From Daucus carota subsp. sativus (Eukaryota; Streptophyta; Magnoliopsida; Apiales; Apiaceae): a stretch of DNA of 64,000 nt. The notes under the pieces are model-generated. The model saw only the letters and a program-made list of their open reading frames with translations, made no database searches and was not told the origin of the DNA. A program made the translations under genes and the position numbers. This document shows positions 1 to 12,083 of this stretch, one piece after another. The DNA lies in the NCBI RefSeq assembly GCF_001625215.2, contig NC_030384.2, positions 38,536,390 through 38,600,389 of the forward strand, given 5' to 3'. How positions within the stretch are numbered: position 1 is the stretch's first letter; every line of letters starts with the position of its first letter.

Positions 1-785
1 TTGAAGTAACCTCCCGTTGCACATAAACAGAAGCTCCGCTGAATAATAACAGAATGATGTAATATCCACCGAATTATAGCATTGATACATAGAACCTTTC
101 ATCTTTAATTTAGCGTATCATCAGCAGAAACAGAATGATGCCATGTAAATAAACAAGCATTCATTTAGGCAAGCTGCCACTCCCACATCGTTCCGCCAGT
201 AAACTCCAAACTAGCTAGATCCCCTTGTATAATACTCACAAAATACTACTAGTGCTACTAACACTTCTTTGACTGTGTCGCATTCAACGACAAATTCCTC
301 TTTATTTTTTGACCATCATTTTTTTATGCTGTCATCCTCGTCGATTTTAGATTAACGCACACTGCGCTTTCTATTTGGTTTCCTGTGTTTACGTATTATC
401 GATGTTGATAAAACAATTAAATTTTTCTCAATTATTTGTCGTTCAAAATTTTGTTCCACTTAATCTCCCTTTCCGGAAAACGATGGAGATACCAATTTAT
501 CGACTTATAGACTTTACCGAAAATGTTGTTTGTTTGAGACTCGTGTTGCCGGTTGAGTATATACTTACTTGAGACAACCTTATTAGTATTGATTCTTTAA
601 TAAGCCGGCAATGAATCCCACAGGTAGTTTAAAAATGCTTGAGGCTGTGTTGAAGCTCTTACTTGACCAGTTCAAGCTACCTTGTGCTTACGCGTTGTTT
701 CATCAAAAGCGCTGCATTCTGCTATAACTTGATCACTCTGAAGAGGGAGTTCTATACACAAGCTAGAGTTGTTTCGTAACATGCA
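1..785. other. Non-coding flank upstream of the first MLO gene
   Basis: No open frame here looks coding and no transposon ends were found. By position it should hold the promoter and 5' leader of the MLO gene starting at 786, but I see no convincing TATA box. Confidence 0.5.
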
Positions 786-3700
786 ATGGCGGTCGGTGGT
801 TCAGGAGAAAGATCATTGAAGGAGACCCCTACCTGGGCTGTGGCACTTGTTTGCGCCGTGTTTATTGTCATTTCTATTCTTATCGAGCATGGCATTCATT
901 CCCTTGCCAAGGTTATTTTTACTTGCATTCATAATTTCCGCTGATTGGTAATATAAATCACCTGTTTTTCTAGTGTGTGCTGATGGACGTACTATAACAA
1001 TTACTGGTTTCAATCTCGTTATGCATGGAAATCTTCATCAATAATATTGTGTGCCTGCGAGCATACCCTAGAAAGAGCAGTAGATCATAAGTATAGGATC
1101 AATCCCACATATTTGCTCAAGGACTTCTCTGATTTTGTATGTTTAAACTAATTTTTTTCTGTTACAGTGGTTTCAAAAGCGGCAAAAGAAGGCCTTGACA
1201 GAGGCTCTGGAGAAAATCAAAGCAGGTAGCCACTGATTTTTCCTTGCACTTCCTTTAACAATTTTTTTCCTTATCATAGTGCACATACTCGTATAAAATA
1301 TATTTCATAAATTTTTTTCATTTTATTTAAAAAGGTTTATCATATAATCGAAATAAATTAATCAAGTAGTCTGTTACTCTGTTACTATATGTTTGACAAA
1401 GATGGATCAATATGTTAATTTCAGACAAATGTACTAATTTCACCTACTCTTCCACTTATATACTAGAGGAAAAGAACAGACGAGTGAAGTCAGCTTCATA
1501 TGTACTGCTAATTTTTTATTTGTGTTGATTAATTATATTTATCATTGCGAATCTACAAAGCGGTCAAATATAATAATTAACCGATTTGATATGCAAAAAC
1601 ATTGCAGAGCTGATGCTACTAGGCTTCATATCGCTACTCATCACGGTGGGGACAAATGTAATAGCCAAGATATGTATTCCAAAAAGTGCGGGAAGTATTA
1701 TGCTTCCATGCAAGAAAGAATACACAGATGAAACCAAATACAAAGACAAAGGAAAGGAGGATGATGGTGATGACGATGGCGACAATAGGAGAAAATTGTT
1801 ATGGTATGCCGGAGATGCTGTCGCACGTCGAATGCTCGCACCGGCTGCTGGCGAAGAGGACTACTGTTCTAAATCTGTAAGTCCTAGATTATATGCACAG
1901 ACTTATTTGTAGTTTTAGAACAGGTCTCCGACTGTTTTGAAATTCTGATTCCGGTCAGAGACCTGTCGAGGGTTCAAATTTTGTCAAAAGACGTTGTGGG
2001 TGTCTGCGTATGTTTAATTTTGTGTTTGTATGACAGGGCAAAGTGCCGTTGATATCTCCATCAGGAATACATCAATTGCACATCTTCATATTTGTGCTGG
2101 CTGCTTTACATATCATGTACAGCGTTATGACAATCATATTTGCTCAAGCCAAAGTATGTCTTTCGTGCTCATGCCCTCATACACACCAAACTATACATTT
2201 ATAATCATTCTGTCTATATCTTTGGGTGTTTAATTGGACTCACAGTTGAAGAAATGGAAAGCGTGGGAACTGGAAACGTCTTCGCTGGAGTATCAATTCA
2301 CAAATGGTAACTAGCTAGCTTGCTACGACACACTTGTTACTCTTGATTAATATTCATCTGTCCCCAACTGTCCGGATCCTACATTAGGCTTATATGGCAC
2401 TTATTTGGTGAGCTTGTTGTTGATAGATCCTTCAAGGTTCAGATTTGCTCATCAAACTTCATTTGTGCGTCGGCATAGTGGTTTATCAACAATGCCTGGA
2501 GTTCGCTATATTGTAAGACCATTTCTCTTCTAGTCAATTGCAAATCCTTTATCTTAGCCAAGACTTAAACTATCAAACTGTTATCCTCAAAATAGAGAAA
2601 CTTATACTTTTTGAAAATTTAACTAATTTAATAGTCAAAATGTCATAGATTTTCAGAGAAGCTTGAAAAAAACTATTTGTATAGTTACGAAGCCTAATGT
2701 AGAGAATAATAAATTTGCAGGTAGCTTTCTTTAGGCAGTTCTTTGCTTCTGTAACAAAGGTGGATTACATGACCATGCGACATGGATTCATTAATGTAAG
2801 TAATTAGCATCAAAATTCTAAAAATAGGACCGCTCTAATACTTTAATCAATGCCTCTCTTATCTAGATCTTAAGATTGATTCATGAACAAAATGTCAGGC
2901 TCATTTTGCTCCAAACAGCAAATTTAACTTCCACAAGTACATCAAAAGGTCGATGGAAGATGATTTTAAAGTCGTCGTTGGTATCAGGTTAGTTCTTCCT
3001 GTCTTCCTGACACTCGCGAGCACACATAAATTTTCTTATTCAATTGGTATATGTGGGAATATTTTTGAATCATAAAGTTTCAAATAATTACATTATTAAT
3101 ATATCCTTGTGATCTTATACCAGTGTACCACTATGGACATTTGCAATAATCTTCCTGCTTCTGAACGTCTACCGTAAGAATACTACCTGTACTTTTAGTT
3201 TGATGCAATAGTTATATATCATATATGACATAGTTATAATTTATTGTTGAGATATAACATTGCTTTCGCTGGTGCAGAATGGTACACATTTATCGGCCTA
3301 GCATTCATCCCCCCTACAGTAAGAAACTTTGACTTCTTTTGAAAAAAAAAATTTAACGAATTCTACAAAGAAAACTCTTGTGGGGTTGTTTTGATTAATG
3401 TGCTATATTGATCTATCTGTTTGTGCATTTGTAGATACTGGTAATAGTTGGTGCCAAGCTAGAACTGATTATAATGGATATGGCTCAACAAATTCAAGAC
3501 AGAACTACTGTGGTGAAAGGAGTTCCTGTGGTTGAGCCTAGTAATACGTATTTCTGGTTCAATCGCCCTCAAATCATCCTATTCTTGATTCATTTCACCT
3601 TGTTTGAGGTAATTAATTCCTTTATGAAATATCTGAAGTCATGTATATTTTTGTAAAGAACTGGTAATACTCAAACAACCCTGATTTAAGTGAGTCTGGA

Positions 3701-4613
3701 ACCTTTTAATTTGCGTCTTCTTTTTTGTTATAATTCAAATGTATGAGATAAATACTAACACATTCATTCCCTACACTGAGGCTTGATCAAACTATCTACT
3801 CTCAACACAGAACATGTTACCTAGAGGAATTGTTCAACTAATTTATTGATTTATTTTCTATTGTACAGAATGCTTTCCAGATGGCCTACTTCTTGTGGAC
3901 ATGGGTAAGAAAAATCAGGAGAAGTTCAAAAAATATTTATCAGTTACCTAAATTCTAACAATGAAAAGAAATAACAGGAGATTTTTTATGTATTGTATGC
4001 AGTATGAGTTCGGGCTAAATTCGTGCTTCCATGAAAACATAGCACTAATCATCACAAGAGTAGTTTTGAGTATTGCATTTCAAGTGTTATGCAGCTACAT
4101 AACCTTCCCTCTCTACGCTTTGGTCATCCAAGTAAGTTTTCATTGGCCTTCAAATTATATGGTCCATGTCGTATATGTTATCTTACGAGTGAGTGCCTAT
4201 ATCATGACTGTGAATGCTAACTGAATGAAATGTTGATTAAACAGATGGGATCACACATGAAGAAGGCAATATTCGAGGAACAAACTGCAACTGCACTTAA
4301 AAAGTGGCAAAAGAAAGCAAAGGAAAACAGAAAGCTAAGAATAGCAACAGAACGAGGAGACGCCAGCTTATCAGGCTTCTCAAGTGTTGCATCAACCCCT
4401 TCGCGAGTCTCATCGCCATTGCCATTACTCCATAAGTACAGAACTGGAGATATCGAGTCCACATTGACGTCTCCAAGATACATGAATTATCATACGCAGA
4501 CCGAGTTATCATCAGATGTTGGAGGTAGTCCTCCTTCAAATGTTTCAAGTGATTACGAAGCTAAGCATAATGTCAGAGGTGGTGGCTCTGCTTTTACATT
4601 TCAGTCCCCTTGA
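786..4613 (+). CDS. MLO: MLO-like seven-transmembrane protein, copy 1 of a tandem trio
   Basis: Fourteen exons: 786-911, 1168-1225, 1608-1876, 2037-2153, 2246-2306, 2427-2512, 2721-2795, 2899-2987, 3124-3173, 3278-3318, 3435-3608, 3869-3904, 4003-4131, 4245-4613. They join in phase to 560 codons including the stop (559 aa), with GT-AG introns. MLO proteins are plasma-membrane seven-helix proteins with a calmodulin-binding cytosolic tail. Visible hallmarks are an N-terminal ETPTWAVA motif, [11 protein letters not shown], the invariant extracellular cysteines (KICIP, MLPC, DYC, NSCFHE), LRHGFI-type RHGFIN, and a tail helix [14 protein letters not shown] with the conserved tryptophan. The first loop is long and acidic. 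The protein ends AFTFQSP, similar to the F-S/T-F motif of clade V, so clade V is likely, but AtMLO3-like clade VI is possible. One intron present in copies 2 and 3 is absent from exon 13. Confidence 0.93.
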
Positions 4614-5608
4614 CATCGATGTTTTTTTTAATATAATTGTTATCTTCTTCTCTTCAGACTCTTATTTGTTCCATTTATTCAACAAGTTCATTTCTGCTCA
4701 ACCTAATTATAGAAACATATATTAGATATCACATTTTTGAAAATAATATTGTCCGATTCCGCTCTATTATCTGTAATTTGTACCGTCATTGTAACTCATT
4801 TGCACGAAAGAAAAGATCATTATCGAGTTCGATTCATTCGGAATGTCATTAACCAATAACCATACATTTGCTCAATGGTCTACCAAATTCTCACGACATA
4901 GTTGGTTACATAAGTAGTGTGGTCTGGTCAAAATTGTCAAACACATGCTACAGAACAGAGTAAAGAGAAGAATAGTTGGAATCCATTCAACACAGAAGAA
5001 AAGTTTAGGCCAATTCAAAACCAGCTCCGTGCGGAACAAAAGAACAGGAATCGCTGTACGCCTCAAAAATTTTTGTTAAATTTTTTTTAAAAAAACACAT
5101 AGACATAATCAGCAAAATTAATTAAAATCAGTGTAATCAGAAAAGCAAGAGTAAGATGAAATCTGATAAAGACTATGATTATATAAATTTTTCCTCGAGC
5201 ATAGTTTTAAAACAAATGAATACTCTCATGTCCCATTTTAACTGATTTTTGACATTTTGACAGGTACATTGAGGTGTAAAAAAACAATATTACACTTATT
5301 AAAAAATTCATTTTTTATATCAAATAGAAGTTTAGATTCCAAACTTTTATTTGATATATTTTATAAATAATAATTATGTTTAGATATGAACTTTTTAAAA
5401 CTTTAAAATACATGTAAAAAAGTCAAAAACAGTTAAAATAAGACGGAGAGAATAAGTCCAACCGAATGATTAAAAAATATAAATAAACAACATATCACTA
5501 TGACCCTTGATATAACATACTCCAGATCATGTGGAGAAACTTGAAGTCATTACTTTCCATAACAAGACTAGTAAAAGTCAAATTGTTCCCTTGCGTAGGC
5601 AGTCAAAC
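4614..5608. other. MLO copy 1 to transposon spacer
   Basis: This is the 3' flank of MLO copy 1, with no gene. It contains one degenerate Stowaway-like MITE (5223-5452) and ends at the target duplication of a Mutator-like element (GCAGTCAAAC, 5599-5608). Confidence 0.5.
5223..5452. repeat. Degenerate Stowaway-like MITE
   Basis: The ends read CTCTCATGTCCC and GACGGAGAGAA, imperfect inverted repeats of the CTCCCTCCGTCCC family. TA dinucleotides flank them at 5221-5222 and 5453-5454. The body is AT-rich and non-coding. Confidence 0.55.
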
Positions 5609-6857
5609 GGGTTAAATGGCTGTTTGATCATCGAACTGAAGCCCAACTTGCAAGTAGATTATCAAACTAAAAAAACTTGCAAATGGGTGATTAAACGCAA
5701 GTAAACTTACAATTGAATGACTAAACTCAGACTCAACTTTCACTGACGTTAAATCTAGTTGACTTTAAACAGTTTTCGTTAACTACTGCCACATAGACTA
5801 CACCTGGGCCAGCAATATTGAAACAAAACCCAAATCACACCTCACAAACCCAAAACAAAAACAAAAAAAATTAAAAAAAAAAACAAAAAGCAAAACATTT
5901 ACTCCCTCTGTCCCATTTAATTGTATACGTTTCTTTTTAACTGCTCGACACGCATTTCAATGCTCTTATAAAATAGAGTTCCGTAACTTATTTTTGAGAT
6001 TTTCTTTTTCTGTATAAAAATATAACATCCAAACTTTAATTCAGAAAAGAAAAATTTTAAAAATAGATTGCACAACTACACTTTGCAGGAGCATTAAAAT
6101 CCGTGTCGCGTCCCCGTCCCCCAATGTATACAACTCAGGGGACGGAGGGAGTATGTTTTAACCTTGCATCAGTGGAGTGAAGGAGCATACATGTACATTT
6201 CTCTCACAAATTTAATATTTATAATAATTTTTATATATTATAAATGAGTAATAGAAATAATATATATATATATATATATATATTATCATTTGTATATCAA
6301 TATTTTTCTTAACTAATTACAAATTTATATTTTTCTTAACTAATTACAAATTTATATTTTTCATATTTTTATTTTTTTTATTTATAGGAAAAAATGATAT
6401 TATTTCTTGTATCATGTTGATATATTGTATCATAAAATATTCATATTCATTTATATTTATTAAAAGTATATTATTATAAAATATTAAAATTATTAAATTA
6501 TTTATAATAATTAATTAATATTAAATATATACTTTTTAACCATTATTATTTAATAAATTGACTATTAAACTTATACAGTATATAAAATATTCGAAGAGGA
6601 TTCATTATTTTAATTTATTTTATTTAATTAGTCGTATGTTTGGGTTTCACTACACCAGATGCGAACAAAATTTTTAAAGCTGCACCAGCCATGTCAGCAA
6701 TGACAGTCATCTTTCCATCCAAGTTTCACGGTTTGTAACGGCGAGTAGCCTTTTTGAAAATTTTAATTAGATTGCTTATTTGACTGCAAGGTTTTTCAGT
6801 ATAGTGACCTACTTGCAAGTTACATGTGAGTTAAGTTATCAAAATGCCATTTAACCC
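5609..6857. mobile_element. Non-autonomous Mutator-like element with 10-bp target duplication
   Basis: The element begins GGGTTAAATGGC and ends GCCATTTAACCC. The inverted similarity extends inward about 80 bp with mismatches. The perfect direct repeat GCAGTCAAAC flanks it (5599-5608 and 6858-6867). Long terminal inverted repeats with a 9-10 bp duplication point to the Mutator superfamily. The interior is non-coding and very AT-rich, with a (TA)n run near 6260-6284, a 30-bp tandem duplication near 6300-6360, and a nested Stowaway MITE. Confidence 0.75.
5902..6151. repeat. Stowaway-like MITE nested in the Mutator-like element
   Basis: The termini CTCCCTCTGTCCC and GGGGACGGAGGGAG are inverted repeats flanked by TA on both sides (5900-5901, 6152-6153). 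This is the Tc1/mariner-type MITE family that recurs throughout the window. Confidence 0.8.
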
Positions 6858-6970
6858 GCAGTCAAACAAGTTGATTACGAGAGGTTCATAACCGTGTAAG
6901 AGCAGAAAATGTAACTTATCAACTCATTCTTTTGTGCACCAAGTCATGTTCAACTACCATGATCCTCCTG

Positions 6971-6979
6971 TATATAAAT
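6971..6979 (+). promoter_or_regulatory. Candidate TATA box of MLO copy 2
   Basis: TATATAAAT lies 152 bp upstream of the MLO copy 2 start codon, which leaves room for a leader of about 120 nt. The call rests on motif and spacing only. Confidence 0.4.
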
Positions 6980-7130
6980 GTACACATGCATAGACCCTTG
7001 TTATCTAAGAGTAGTATCATTAGCAACCAAGATTTTGTTGTTTTTTAGCTTTTACAAACAACCATATTGAAAGAAACATATTTTCTTCGAGTTTTTTGAG
7101 ATTTTTGTAGTCGTTTGAGATTTTTTATAC

Positions 7131-10100
7131 ATGACGGAGTCTAAAAGTGAGGTGCTGAAGGAGCTTAAGCTTGATCAGACACCCACATGGGCTGTGGCTA
7201 GTTTTTGTGCTGCTTTCATTATCATTTCTATTCTTCTGGAGAAGCTTCTTCATAGACTTGGAGCTGTAAGTTTAACATTTATTACTTCGTTTCTTTCTTA
7301 ACCCTTGTTACATTAAATTTATATTTAACTCTTCTTCTGTTACTTCTCATCTTAATTGGCTTGTCCTCTATGGGTTTTTTTAAAAAGGATTCCTTGTCTT
7401 TGGAATTTAATTAAATAGGAGTGTCTAATTTCTTTTTCTTCTTGATTTCTCGCAAAATTAAGAAATAATGGTATTTTTCATTAAGACTATTGTTGTTTAG
7501 GCCGAGCATGATTAAATTTTACGATAAAAACTATATTCTCAGCTTGTTCCATAAAAGAATATTTTGGTTAAATGAGTAGGTCTTAAAGAATGATGACTTG
7601 GTTGTGTTTTCAGTGGTTTACGAAGAAGCAAAAGAGAGCTCTTTATGATGCTTTGGACAAAGTCAAAGCTGGTAAAGACATGATTTCTTCTCCTTGCACT
7701 CAAACACACACGCAGAGAGAGGCTCTTACATTGTATGGCCTCCATGGTTTGTTTCAGTAGGACTTAAAATTTGGAACGCTTCAGATTGACTTTTACTGAA
7801 TTGCTGCAGAATTGATGATTCTCGGTTTCATTTCACTAATCCTGACATTCACACAATATTATATTGCTGACATATGTGTTTCCGACAATGTTGGAAACTC
7901 AATGATGCCATGTAAAAAGAAGAATGCAGAATTCAAATCCAAATGCGGAAAGGTATGTTCTATTGTAACAGGGCCACTCATTCGATCTTTAGTTATCCCC
8001 ATTTGACGCCTGGTCCATAAGGGCGCGTCAAATAGGGCTCAACTAACAGTTGGTCAGTTTTAATGAAACAACAGAAGTTGGTAGTGATATGTTCTGTTTA
8101 CAAACTCAAAGTTAGAATGTGTATGACCTAGCATATACTTGTAATCTGTCTTGGCAATTGGACTTATATGTTTTAGCAAGTGAAACATGATTATAATAAT
8201 TTCACCACCTGCTCTAAAAATCCATATAGTTGCGGTTGATCCCAATTAGTTGCTAGAAGGTCTTCTACAGACTATAATGATTTGAGTTGTAGAAGTATGT
8301 CAATATTATAGTTAAATTTACTATCTTCATTTTACAATTCCAGGGGCACGTCTTAGAACATTATTTATACCACATTTACCCCGAAAACATTTCAAGTATA
8401 CAAATTTGCGTTAGAACCTCACACAGAGGAGACGTATTCAAACTGGGAAGCCGCTCCAAAAATATGGATACAAATATGCTTTCTAACTTCTAACAAATAT
8501 CCTGCAACAGGGGATGAGGCCGCTGATAAGTAAAGATGGACTGCATGATCTGCATATCCTCATATTCTTCTTGGCTGTCTTTCATGTCATATACAGTGCC
8601 TTAACTATGTATCTTGGGAAACTAAAGGTATTTAAGAAACTCAAAAGCTACACCTTGAGAGTATTTGTCACAAAATTGAAACTCTAAAATGAATATACAT
8701 TTTTCTAAGTGCTTTTATTTTTACAGATTCGAGGTTGGAAGGCCTGGGAGCAGGAAACTGCATCTAACGACTATGAGTTTGCTAATGGTATGACTTATCA
8801 GAAGCACTAGCTCTGTGTTCTGTAGTTTAGTTATAAGTTGTCTAGGGCAAGTCCAACAATAATTCTACAAACGTCCAATAAATATATTAAAAAATAGTGT
8901 CCTAGTAATTTAGGGCACATGGACTCCAACAATATGCCTTATAACCGTGTCTTATTATTAATATAATAATATATTTGAATTATTATTGGACGGAAGGGAA
9001 AAGATAAGAGTAAAGAGATGTATTGAAATGGAGGGAAACTAATATTTTATTGATAAAAATGATTTTGGACAAACATAATGGTGCCTTAAAAATAGGGCAC
9101 TTATTAGATGTCCTAGTGTTTTAAGGCACCACTAGGATATTGTCGGCTCACTCGTTTCTTCCAAATGCCTTAAATTTTGATTGAGGACATCAATTGAGAA
9201 CATTGTTGGACTTGCTCTAAGATGCACTATGGGGATATCTTTTGCTATAATCCTTTCATTTGATGGAATTTACAGATGCTTCAAGATTCAGGCTTGTACA
9301 TGAGACATCTTTTGTTAGAGCTCACACAAGCCTCTGGACTAGAATTCCCTTCATGTTTACCATTGTAAGATACTATTTCTCACAGTTTTGCTTGAGACAT
9401 CTATCTACAACATATTGCATTATATGTAACCGGACACAAGGACTGGAACATGATATACAGTTTTACAGCATGTAATTTATTTATTAACTTTTACCATGGT
9501 TCATATATTAGCTCTTACATGTCATTACATAATTTTATATGGTCGGTAGTGCAATGGTTTTAAAATTTTGGAATAATAAGATTATGTTAAAGTACTTGCT
9601 CACTAGTATATTATGCTTGCAGGGTTGCTTTTTTCGACAATTTTTCCGGTCTCTTACAAAGTCTGATTACTTAACCTTGAGACATGGATTCATCAATGTG
9701 AGTTTCCAGTTGTATATACTTCTTTGAATGCTCTTTTCATAAAACAGGAAATTTATGTTTCCCTTTTCTTCTTTTCTGCAGGTTCATTTAGCACCTGGAA
9801 GTACCTTTGACTTTCAAAAGTATATTAAAAGGTCCCTGGAAGATGACTTCAAGGAAGTTGTTGGAGTCAGGTAGGTTACAATATACATCATAAGAATTTC
9901 TAAATCTCTGATAAACTAATCCTGCATATCTGTTTTATTAATATTCTTGATCATATATGCAGTCCTGTTTTATGGGTTTCGTTTGTGCTTTTTCTGCTTA
10001 TAAATGTAGAAGGTATGTATCTTTTAATTGGAATTTCCTGGAAAAAATAAATTCATTGCTAGTTTATTGAAGAAATATCATGTTTTTTTCACTGCAGGAT

Positions 10101-12083
10101 CTAGGGCGCTATTTTGGGTATCACTTATTCCTCTCGTGGTAAGATATCTCTTCTCGTTGTGCCTTCAATTCGTGTATATAGAGGAGAAGATTCCTGACAG
10201 TAGATTATTCTAACAGATCATATTAGCTGTTGGAACGAAGCTACAAGCCATATTGATACAAATGGCTACTGAAATTAGTGAAAGACATGCAGTGGTCCAA
10301 GGAATTCCTCTTGTGCAAGGCTCAGACAAGTATTTTTGGTTTCATCGGCCTAAATTGGTCTTTTATCTGATCCACTTCTCCCTTTTTCAGGTAATAATAG
10401 TCTCGATAACTAATAAGAACAAAATTCCTAATATTTGAATGAGCATATAACCTCAGCAAATTGTGTTGTCTATCTATTTTCAATACTGTTACAATTTAAA
10501 ATTTCCACCAGAATGGGAAGTTATTTGCTTAAAAGGATTGCACCCTAGAAAATGGTAGAGATGTTTCTTGCTAGATCAGTGATAACTGATTTTTTTTGAT
10601 TAATTCCTTCCTAAGGCTGATTAAAAGCTCAACAAACTAAGAAAATTTTTTATGCGAAAAACCAGTAAAACCTGAAAGAAGGCTCTGATCTCCTTGAGAA
10701 AAATAGAGATATTGGATTTCAGCGTACTTCACAAAAGACAGAGGTTATATATATGAGCTGACAAACAATGTGGTTGCTCTAATAGCTGATATACCTTCAT
10801 GACTTCAACTTGACACCTGATATAACTACCTTTCTGCAACTGTTCACTTTTTTATTGTTTTCAAACAAATGCCAACAAACAATACCAATCCTCATAATTT
10901 ATTTATTTATTTTTGTTTATTTATGCTCATAGTTTCTCTTGATTAAGCAAATTTCATTGATCAATTGTGCGATTTTTGCAGAATGCATTCCAAGTAACGT
11001 ATTTCTTGTGGGTAACGGTAATATACTTCTCTTCTTTCATCTGTTAAAATAAAATCATGAACCAATAAATGTCGTATAATTTAATGGAATATATAGGTCA
11101 TTTCTGATAGCTGAGTGTTTTCTTGTGTGCAGTATGAGTTTAAACTGGATTCTTGCTTCCATGATACGTGGCCGTACTTGTTAGTCAAGCTTTTTATTGG
11201 GCAAGTCTTTATGCATAAAATCTCTTGCAATATCATATTTGTGTAGAACGTAGTCAGCCTTAAACAATTAGTTATCTGATGAAATACATGATGCTGAATT
11301 GCAGAGTAACGGTGCTGGTCTTATGTAGCTACGTCACGCTCCCACTATACGCCCTTATAACCCAGGTAATCTCTCTATTCCATGTTCCGCTGAGTATCTT
11401 GTAAGTTCTCCCTCCAGTGATAAAATACAAAATATATTAAGTACAGCTCTAATTTTAAAAATATATTGAGATGAAGTAAAAATCTCATACAATATAAAGA
11501 ACAATTTCACTTGCAACAGGATCTCTATTTAAAATAATTAGTTAGCTCTATTATGATATTAAGGACAGTAATTTCTTTTGAGATGATATTCTGCTGTATG
11601 CAAAATTGCAAATTTCAGATGGGTTCGCATATGAAGAAATCTGTATTTGATGAGCAAACTTCCAGAGCTTTACTGAATTGGCAAAAAGCTGCTAGGAAGC
11701 ATGCAGGAAGAGCAGGAGGATCTACTACGCAAGGGGGGAGAACAGGAGGATCAACTACGCCTGTGGGAAGCACTGAAGGGTATTCTGGTCGATCTTTGGA
11801 TGATGCTAGCCCCATCACTCATGTGGCATCATTCTCAGTGTCCAATTTGCACTCCTCAACGGCTGCACTTCATCGCTTCAAGACTACAGGACATTCTTCT
11901 TATGATGAGTACAAGATGTCGAATATGGAAATTGATCCCCGTGCTGAATCAGCCACAGCAAGATTAATTGTAAGAGTTGATAATGGAAATAATGATGTTG
12001 AAACAACAGAACTTCAGCCCAGTGAAGACATGCAGGATATTGATTTCACATTTGGGACGCCAGCGTCGCCACATGATGATTAA
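7131..12083 (+). CDS. MLO: MLO-like seven-transmembrane protein, copy 2 of a tandem trio
   Basis: Fifteen exons: 7131-7265, 7614-7671, 7810-7952, 8511-8627, 8727-8787, 9276-9364, 9623-9697, 9782-9870, 9963-10012, 10098-10138, 10217-10390, 10982-11017, 11133-11200, 11305-11365, 11619-12083. They join in phase to 554 codons (553 aa). Hallmarks are DQTPTWAVA near the N-terminus, [25 protein letters not shown], and a calmodulin-binding-type helix [14 protein letters not shown]. The tail has GGST/GRTGG minisatellite-like repeats and ends in IDFTFGT, the acidic-F-T-F motif of clade V MLOs. The first variable loop is the shortest of the three, yet three cysteines remain (ADICV, MMPC, SKCG). Intron 13 has a non-canonical GC donor (GG|GCAAGT) at 11201. 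Otherwise exon sizes match copy 3. Intron 5 carries a MITE. Closest relative in the window is copy 3. Confidence 0.95.
8845..9217. repeat. MITE in intron 5 of MLO copy 2
   Basis: The termini GGGCAAGTCCAACAAT and ATTGTTGGACTTGCTC form inverted repeats, with TA on both flanks (8843-8844 and 9218-9219). The interior is non-coding and contains a second inverted motif around ATGTCCTAGTG. The superfamily is uncertain. Confidence 0.65.

Noticed and set aside
11615-11818. Antisense open frame over the last exon of MLO copy 2
   Set aside because: A similar frame appears at the same place in copy 3 (24060-24305). It follows from the codon usage of the sense exon, not from an independent gene.
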